Part shown: positions 13,245 through 17,612 of the stretch, piece by piece
Layout of the letters: each line of letters begins with the position of its first letter
Numbering within the stretch: position 1 is the first letter of the stretch
Assembly: GCA_035530055.1 (NCBI GenBank)
Contig: DATKVN010000048.1
Coordinates: 1 to 17,612 of the forward strand
Length of the DNA stretch: 17,612 bases
Source of the DNA: a bacterium
Lineage (GTDB): Bacteria > UBA6262 > WVXT01
Reading direction: 5' to 3'
Translations under genes and position numbers: made by a program
The notes under the pieces: generated by a model
The model's database searches: none
What the model was told of the DNA's origin: nothing
The model's input: only the letters and a program-made list of their open reading frames with translations

Positions 13245-15241
13245 AATTCAAATTGGTTTCAGATTTTGTTCCTCGGGGAGACCAACCCCCGGCAATTAAG
13301 GAACTGACTGAAGGTATTCTGCGAGGAGAAAAGAATCAAGTATTACTTGGCGTGACTGGCTCAGGAAAGACGTTCTCTGTTGCGAGTTTGATAGCCAATG
13401 TTAATAGACCTACACTAATAATTTCCCATAATAAGACCCTGGCAGCGCAGCTCTATTCCGAATTTAAGCAATTCTTTCCGGAAAATAGCGTAGAGTATTT
13501 TGTGAGCTATTATGACTACTACCAACCTGAGGCCTATGTTCCCCAGACCGATACCTATATAGAGAAGGACGCTTCCATCAACGATCGGATTGACCGGTTA
13601 AGGCTAAAAGCCACCAGTTCTCTTTTAGAAAGGAAGGATGTTATCATTGTGGCTTCTGTATCCTGTATCTATGGCATTGGTTCCCCCCAGGAATGGAAGG
13701 AGTCTCTGGTCATTCTGCTCAAGGGTAACTCCTATCCCCGGCAGGATTTGCTGAGGGATTTAGTCCGTATCCAGTATCAGAGAAACGACATCAGTTTCAC
13801 CCGGGGAAATTTCAGGGTCAGGGGAGATGTTGTGGAAATATATCCTGCCTATCTGGAAACCGCTCTCAGGGTAGAATTTTTTGGCGATGAGATTGAGAGG
13901 ATAACTGAAATCGACCCTTTAACCGGTAAAGTTTTAACGGACAAAGATAAGGTATATATCTATCCGGCAAAACATTTCGTCACTACCGGACCGAGGCTGG
14001 AGGAAGCTATAAAAGCGATAAAGAAAGAGTTGGAACAAAGATTAAAGGAATTGAGGTCTCAAAATAAGTTACTGGAAGCCCAGAGGTTAGAGACCAGGAC
14101 AAATTACGATATTGAGATTATGCGTGAAGTAGGCTATTGTACTGGAATCGAAAACTATTCCAGACATCTCTCGGGAAGAAAGCCGGGAGAGCCCTCATCC
14201 TGTCTGATTAACTATTTTCCCCAGGAATTCCTGACGATTATCGATGAATCTCACGTTACTATTCCTCAAGTGAATGGTATGTATAAAGGAGACCGTTCCA
14301 GAAAAGAGACCCTTGTGGAATATGGCTTTCGCCTGCCCAGTGCCCTGGATAATCGACCTTTAAAATTTGCTGAATTTGAAAGGTTGGTCAATCAGGTCAT
14401 CTATGTTTCAGCTACCCCGGCTCCTTATGAACTGAAGAAGGCGAAAGGTGTTGTGGTAGAGCAGGTTATAAGACCGACTGGATTGGTCGATCCGGCAGTG
14501 GAGATAAGGCCCACCAAAGGCCAGGTTGATAACTTAATTAAAGAGATTGAGAAAAGAATGGAGAGGAGAGAGAGGGTTCTGGTGACTACCCTAACTAAGC
14601 GAATGGCAGAGGATTTATGTTCTTTTCTTGTAGAGAAGGGCTTACGCGTGCGCTATCTCCATTCAGAGATTGAGACTTTGAGCAGGGTGGAGATTTTGAA
14701 GGACCTCCGGAAAGGTGAGTTCGACTGTCTGGTGGGGATAAACCTGTTAAGGGAAGGACTCGATTTGCCAGAGGTCTCCTTAGTGGCTGTACTCGATGCA
14801 GATAAAGAAGGATTCTTGAGGTCTGAAACCTCTTTGATACAGGTTTGTGGAAGGGCATCTCGCAACGTAAATGGCCAGGTAATTATGTATGCAGATGGAA
14901 TGACTCAATCGATGCGCCGCGCCATCACAGAAATGGACCGCAGGCGTAAGAAACAGTTAGAGTATAACAGGAAATTACACATTATTCCTCAGACAATTCA
15001 AAAAGCAATCAGAGAAGAAGAAGAATTTATCGATGAAACGAAACAGAGGGCTTACGGAATCTTACGGGAGAGGGGTTACGATTATTTAACCGAAGAGCAG
15101 GCGCCTCTGGTATTGAAGCAGCTTGAGCGCGAGATGCGCCAGGCTGCAGACAACCTTGATTTTGAGCTGGCAACAATATTAAGAGACAAAATTTTTGAAT
15201 TGAAAGGGTTACCGCATAGAAAAAGAGTTGTTCACAGGTAG
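13241..15241 (+). CDS. uvrB: Excinuclease ABC subunit B (UvrB)
   Basis: This 666-residue protein is the damage-verifying helicase-like subunit of nucleotide excision repair. It is complete: Walker A GVTGSGKT (37-44), the DNA-gripping beta-hairpin region [20 protein letters not shown] (90-109), Walker B-type IIDESH (333-338), VSATPAPYE (389-397), the [11 protein letters not shown] and [10 protein letters not shown] motifs, motif VI as QVCGRASRN (534-542), and the C-terminal UVR domain (about 630-660, [18 protein letters not shown]) that binds UvrC. Motif VI usually reads Q-T-I-G-R-A-A-R-N; this variant keeps both arginines, so activity should be intact. The start is TTG overlapping the surE stop, with GGAG upstream. 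No uvrA or uvrC is in the window. The TAG stop runs straight into a hairpin repeat. Confidence 0.98.
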   Translation: MKFKLVSDFVPRGDQPPAIKELTEGILRGEKNQVLLGVTGSGKTFSVASLIANVNRPTLIISHNKTLAAQLYSEFKQFFPENSVEYFVSYYDYYQPEAYVPQTDTYIEKDASINDRIDRLRLKATSSLLERKDVIIVASVSCIYGIGSPQEWKESLVILLKGNSYPRQDLLRDLVRIQYQRNDISFTRGNFRVRGDVVEIYPAYLETALRVEFFGDEIERITEIDPLTGKVLTDKDKVYIYPAKHFVTTGPRLEEAIKAIKKELEQRLKELRSQNKLLEAQRLETRTNYDIEIMREVGYCTGIENYSRHLSGRKPGEPSSCLINYFPQEFLTIIDESHVTIPQVNGMYKGDRSRKETLVEYGFRLPSALDNRPLKFAEFERLVNQVIYVSATPAPYELKKAKGVVVEQVIRPTGLVDPAVEIRPTKGQVDNLIKEIEKRMERRERVLVTTLTKRMAEDLCSFLVEKGLRVRYLHSEIETLSRVEILKDLRKGEFDCLVGINLLREGLDLPEVSLVAVLDADKEGFLRSETSLIQVCGRASRNVNGQVIMYADGMTQSMRRAITEMDRRRKKQLEYNRKLHIIPQTIQKAIREEEEFIDETKQRAYGILRERGYDYLTEEQAPLVLKQLEREMRQAADNLDFELATILRDKIFELKGLPHRKRVVHR

Positions 15242-15314
15242 TCGCACTTCAGCCTGCGTCTAAGAAAGGAGTAGCAGACCTTGGTCTGCGTCTAACCTAA
15301 AGGTTGCGGCTACC
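15239..15314. repeat. Hairpin repeats (family A) after uvrB
   Basis: The first unit starts at the uvrB stop codon (TAG at 15239-15241), with CGCA...TGCGTC to 15260. The second unit begins GGAGTAGC at 15268 and holds GCAGACC/GGTCTGC (15274-15289, TT loop). A short AACCT/AGGTT hairpin (15294-15305) follows, then GGCTACC, an imperfect inverted copy of the GGAGTAGC end. The second unit matches the minus strand of 2126-2150 except at a compensating base pair and one loop base. Confidence 0.7.
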
Positions 15315-15339
15315 AAATTATTCCAATAAATCAAAAAGG

Positions 15340-15401
15340 GTCGCCGTCGCGACGAATAAGGAGCGACAAGTCTGGCGACGGGTTCGAGATGGTGAGAACC
15401 C
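15340..15401 (+). repeat. Nested stem-loops in the leader of the merR-like gene
   Basis: GTCGCC (15340-15345) pairs with GGCGAC (15374-15379) and encloses GTCGC/GCGAC (15346-15350, 15363-15367). It is followed directly by GGGTTC/GAACCC (15380-15385, 15396-15401). The structure ends about 40 bases before the chosen GTG start. It may be an RNA leader structure or another composite repeat; I recognise no known riboswitch. Confidence 0.5.
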
Positions 15402-15439
15402 CGGTCGGATTGAGCGAAGCGAAAGGAGGTAGGAGGCGG

Positions 15440-15703
15440 GTGGCTCGTAAAAAATTACACTCCCAGGATTTATTAAAAATTGGCGAGATAGCTAAGCTGG
15501 CGGGTGTATTACCGTCAACCATAAGGTACTATACAGAAATTGGCTTAGTAGAACCAGCTGGTACCACGCCTGGAGGTCAAAAACTTTACGATAAAGAAGA
15601 TACTTTGAGTAGGATTCGGATGATTAAGAACATCGAAAGGAAACGCCTGCCTTTACAGAAGATTAAGAAAATAATCGAAAATCACAGAGCAAAAAAGTTG
15701 TAA
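15440..15703 (+). CDS. Short MerR-type helix-turn-helix regulator
   Basis: This 87-residue protein is only a DNA-binding domain of the MerR superfamily. LKIGEIAKLAGVLPSTIRYYTEIGLVEPA (about 12-40) holds the helix-turn-helix and the first wing with the typical RYYTEIGL motif. GGQKLYDKEDTLSRIRMIKNI follows, with a short terminal helix rich in lysine. The effector-binding part of full MerR proteins is absent, so it may be a constitutive, excisionase-like or partner-controlled binder. The GTG at 15440 is preferred because AGGAGG occurs twice just upstream; an in-frame ATG at 15389 lies inside the stem-loop region and adds 17 low-complexity residues. nadC starts 36 bases downstream, so it may autoregulate or control nadC-birA; that is inference. 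Confidence 0.8.
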   Translation: MARKKLHSQDLLKIGEIAKLAGVLPSTIRYYTEIGLVEPAGTTPGGQKLYDKEDTLSRIRMIKNIERKRLPLQKIKKIIENHRAKKL

Positions 15704-15739
15704 TATAAGGCATAGATTAATCGGAGCGAGGAGGAAAAT

Positions 15740-16675
15740 GTGAACCTTGATTTAAAAAAGATAAGACCAATTGTTAAAAATGCGCTCCGGGAGGATATCG
15801 GGAGAGGGGATATTACCACTGGTTTACTTGTGCCGGAAACAAAGAGAATAAAAGCAAAGATAGTAGCCAGGGAGTCGGGGGTGGTTGCCGGGATAGGAGT
15901 GGCAGAAGAGGTGTTCAAAACTGTGGAAAGCTTAATTATTAGAAAAGGCAAGGAAGGAAGAGAAATCAAGTTCAAAAAGAGAGTGGAAGATGGAGACCAA
16001 GTAAAGAAAGGAGAGACCCTGGCAGAAGTTCGGGGAAGCGCTCAGGTGGTACTGACAGGGGAAAGAACAGCGCTAAACTTTTTGCAGCACCTTTCGGGGA
16101 TTGCCACACTAACCCGAAAATATGTGGAGGCTATGAAATCTACCGGGCTTCAGGGAAAGACAGGAGTTTATGATACAAGGAAAACACTCCCGGGCCTAAG
16201 GTATCTGGAGAAGTATGCAGTGAGTTGCGGCGGTGGATATAATCATCGGATGGGCCTTTATGATATGGTACTGGTTAAAGATAACCATTGGCGGATAGCA
16301 GGCGTTCGCACGGGAGAGAGAGTTCCGGGCGGCTGGAATTTGGAAGAGATAAGGAAGAAGATTCCCAAGGGAATGAAAGTAGAGGTGGAGGTGGATAGTC
16401 TCAGGCAACTGAAAAGAGTATTAGATATGGATGTGGATATTATTATGCTCGATAATATGAAACTCCCTATTTTAAAGAAGGCAGTAAGAATGGTTAAAAT
16501 GGCGCGGGATAGAAAAGGGACAAAAAGTCCGGCTATCGAAGTCTCGGGGAAAATAAATTTAAAGAGTATTAAACAGATTGCTCATCTGGGAGTGGATAGG
16601 ATATCGGTGGGAGAGATTACTCACTCAGCAAGGGCACTGGATATAAGTTTGGAGATAGTGGGCATAACGACATAG
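15740..16675 (+). CDS. nadC: Nicotinate-nucleotide diphosphorylase (carboxylating), quinolinate phosphoribosyltransferase
   Basis: This 311-residue enzyme joins quinolinate and phosphoribosyl pyrophosphate, with loss of CO2, to make nicotinate mononucleotide in de novo NAD synthesis. Motifs run in order: LREDIGRGDITT (16-27), ERTALNFLQHLSGIAT (108-123), DTRKTLPGLRYLEKYAV (145-161), GGGYNHRMGLYDMVLVKDNH (164-183), then EVEVDSL and MLDNM of the barrel, and the final IEVSGKINLKSI and GVDRISVGEITHS. The start is GTG with GAGGAGG upstream. It is slightly longer than the usual 275-300 residues because of a basic insertion near 68-80 (RKGKEGREIKFKKR). The partner enzymes NadA and NadB are not in the window. 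birA follows. Confidence 0.96.
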   Translation: MNLDLKKIRPIVKNALREDIGRGDITTGLLVPETKRIKAKIVARESGVVAGIGVAEEVFKTVESLIIRKGKEGREIKFKKRVEDGDQVKKGETLAEVRGSAQVVLTGERTALNFLQHLSGIATLTRKYVEAMKSTGLQGKTGVYDTRKTLPGLRYLEKYAVSCGGGYNHRMGLYDMVLVKDNHWRIAGVRTGERVPGGWNLEEIRKKIPKGMKVEVEVDSLRQLKRVLDMDVDIIMLDNMKLPILKKAVRMVKMARDRKGTKSPAIEVSGKINLKSIKQIAHLGVDRISVGEITHSARALDISLEIVGITT

Positions 16676-16742
16676 TAAGAGTAAAATGGTTAGCCTAGCG
16701 GTTTAACCCTGGGAAAAGGTGACAAGGTGCCAAGGCGGAAAA

Positions 16743-17537
16743 GTGAAGAAAGCAGGGACGCGCGTTTCTTTTCGTTCATCAAGAATTATAGGGAGAAAAA
16801 TATTTCGGTATGTAAGGATCACTTCCACTCAGGATAAGGCAAAGAAGTTTGCACAGAAGGGTCTTGCTGAGGGAACGGTTGTTATTGCAGAAATCCAGAC
16901 CCAGGGAAAGGGTCGCCTAGGGAGAAGATGGGTTTCGCCAAAGGGGGGTATCTGGCTATCCGTTATCCTCCGTCCTGAAATAACCCCCATGGAAGTGCCA
17001 AAAACAACTATGATTGGGAGCCTCGCTGTAGCAAAAGCTATAGCCGAACTCACCAGAATAGAAGTAAAGCTTAAATGGCCAAACGATGTTCTAATTCGTC
17101 ACATTCCTGGTATTGAATTTAAGAAAGTATGTGGGGTGCTGACGGAAATGGTCTCAGGTGTTAGCCAGGTTAATTACGTTATCACAGGCCTGGGAATTAA
17201 TGTGAATAATCGAATTCCTCCCCCTCTAAGAGCTAATGCGACTTCTCTTAAGGATGTTATAGGTCGCAACCTACCCAAACAGAAACTTTTAAGAAAAGTG
17301 CTGGAAAATTTTGATAAATATTATTGGAATTTTAAAAGGCAAGGGATGGGTCCAATTCTAAAAGAGTGTAAGAGGATGTCGGCTGTGCTGGATAAGGAAG
17401 TTAAGATTGAGTGCGCGGATGGGATTATTGAAGGTAAAGCCCTGGATATAGATGAGTACGGAGCTTTGATTGTAGAGACAGAGGACGGCAGGAAGAGAGT
17501 TGTTGCTGGCGACGTGACAATACTCTCGAAAATGTAG
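16743..17537 (+). CDS. birA: Biotin--[acetyl-CoA-carboxylase] ligase (BirA without HTH domain)
   Basis: This 264-residue enzyme attaches biotin to carrier proteins such as the acetyl-CoA carboxylase BCCP subunit through biotinyl-AMP. The ITSTQDKAKKFA segment (26-37), the biotin/ATP loop QTQGKGRLGRRW (52-63), KWPNDV (111-116), GVLTEM and VITGLGINVNN are all present. A C-terminal SH3-like domain covers about the last 50 residues (ECADGIIEGKALDIDEYGALIVE). The N-terminal DNA-binding domain of E. coli BirA is absent, so it should not act as a repressor. The start is uncertain: the GTG at 16743 has AAGGCGG four bases upstream, and the GTG at 16719 (eight residues longer) has GGGA. The TAG stop lies directly before a hairpin. 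Confidence 0.94.
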   Translation: MKKAGTRVSFRSSRIIGRKIFRYVRITSTQDKAKKFAQKGLAEGTVVIAEIQTQGKGRLGRRWVSPKGGIWLSVILRPEITPMEVPKTTMIGSLAVAKAIAELTRIEVKLKWPNDVLIRHIPGIEFKKVCGVLTEMVSGVSQVNYVITGLGINVNNRIPPPLRANATSLKDVIGRNLPKQKLLRKVLENFDKYYWNFKRQGMGPILKECKRMSAVLDKEVKIECADGIIEGKALDIDEYGALIVETEDGRKRVVAGDVTILSKM

Positions 17538-17589
17538 CCGCAGAGCGATAGCTCTGCGTCAATGTAGGGGCGACACTCCGTGGTCGCCC
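17535..17589. repeat. Hairpin repeats after birA (family A and a second stem)
   Basis: Beginning at the birA stop codon, TAGC is followed by CGCAGAGC/GCTCTGCG (17539-17558, GATA loop). A second perfect stem GGGCGAC/GTCGCCC lies at 17568-17589. No T-run follows either stem within the window. The first hairpin repeats the GCAGAGC arm seen at 2129-2144. Confidence 0.7.
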
Positions 17590-17612
17590 AAAGGAAGGGA
17601 CGGCACAGAGTC

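Noticed and set aside
13241-15241. UvrB motif VI (QVCGRASRN) as a sign of an inactive protein.
   Set aside because: Both arginines and the glutamine are kept and all other motifs are intact; the changes are conservative.
15239-15314. CRISPR array, because of several similar short units.
   Set aside because: Units are palindromic, irregularly spaced and without spacers of even length; no cas genes are present.

Overview
The window comes from an uncultured-looking Gram-negative-type bacterium. It carries an outer-membrane beta-barrel, an ExbB-ExbD-TonB energising set, a periplasmic-type amidase and Shine-Dalgarno-led genes with many TTG/GTG starts. I cannot name the phylum from the sequence. 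The gene mix (GH57 branching enzyme with a DUF4912 protein, many short hairpin repeats between genes) would suit a candidate-phylum bacterium, but that is inference.

Layout. Positions 1-4070 (+) hold the 3' end of a TPR protein, a TonB-type outer-membrane barrel without an evident plug, then exbB, exbD and tonB: an energised outer-membrane uptake cluster. Positions 4149-4232 (-) are tRNA-Leu(CAG). Positions 4304-5391 (+) are the ribosome-rescue locus: a promoter, smpB, and one base later the tmRNA gene ssrA. The tmRNA is interrupted in its T-loop by a compact, ORF-less group I intron (5128-5374); removing it gives a normal 351-nt tmRNA with perfect T-arm and acceptor stem. A lone CheY-like receiver follows at 5409. 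Positions 5986-8808 (+) are a tight run of N-acetylmuramoyl-L-alanine amidase, glutamate racemase, QueD and a YjbQ-family protein, closed by a bidirectional terminator shared with the convergent GH57 gene. Positions 8864-11234 (-) are DUF4912 plus GH57 glucan branching enzyme. Positions 11354-12214 (-) are a ThiF/MoeB-like E1 protein without zinc-binding cysteines. Positions 12471-15241 (+) are surE-uvrB, and 15440-17537 (+) are a short MerR-type regulator, nadC and birA.

The most unusual element is the split tmRNA: rescue of stalled ribosomes in this organism should depend on RNA splicing. Also notable are two promoters placed so close to their start codons that smpB and the DUF4912 gene should be leaderless, and two families of short composite hairpin repeats between genes. 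In these families constant flanks surround hairpins whose two arms change together.
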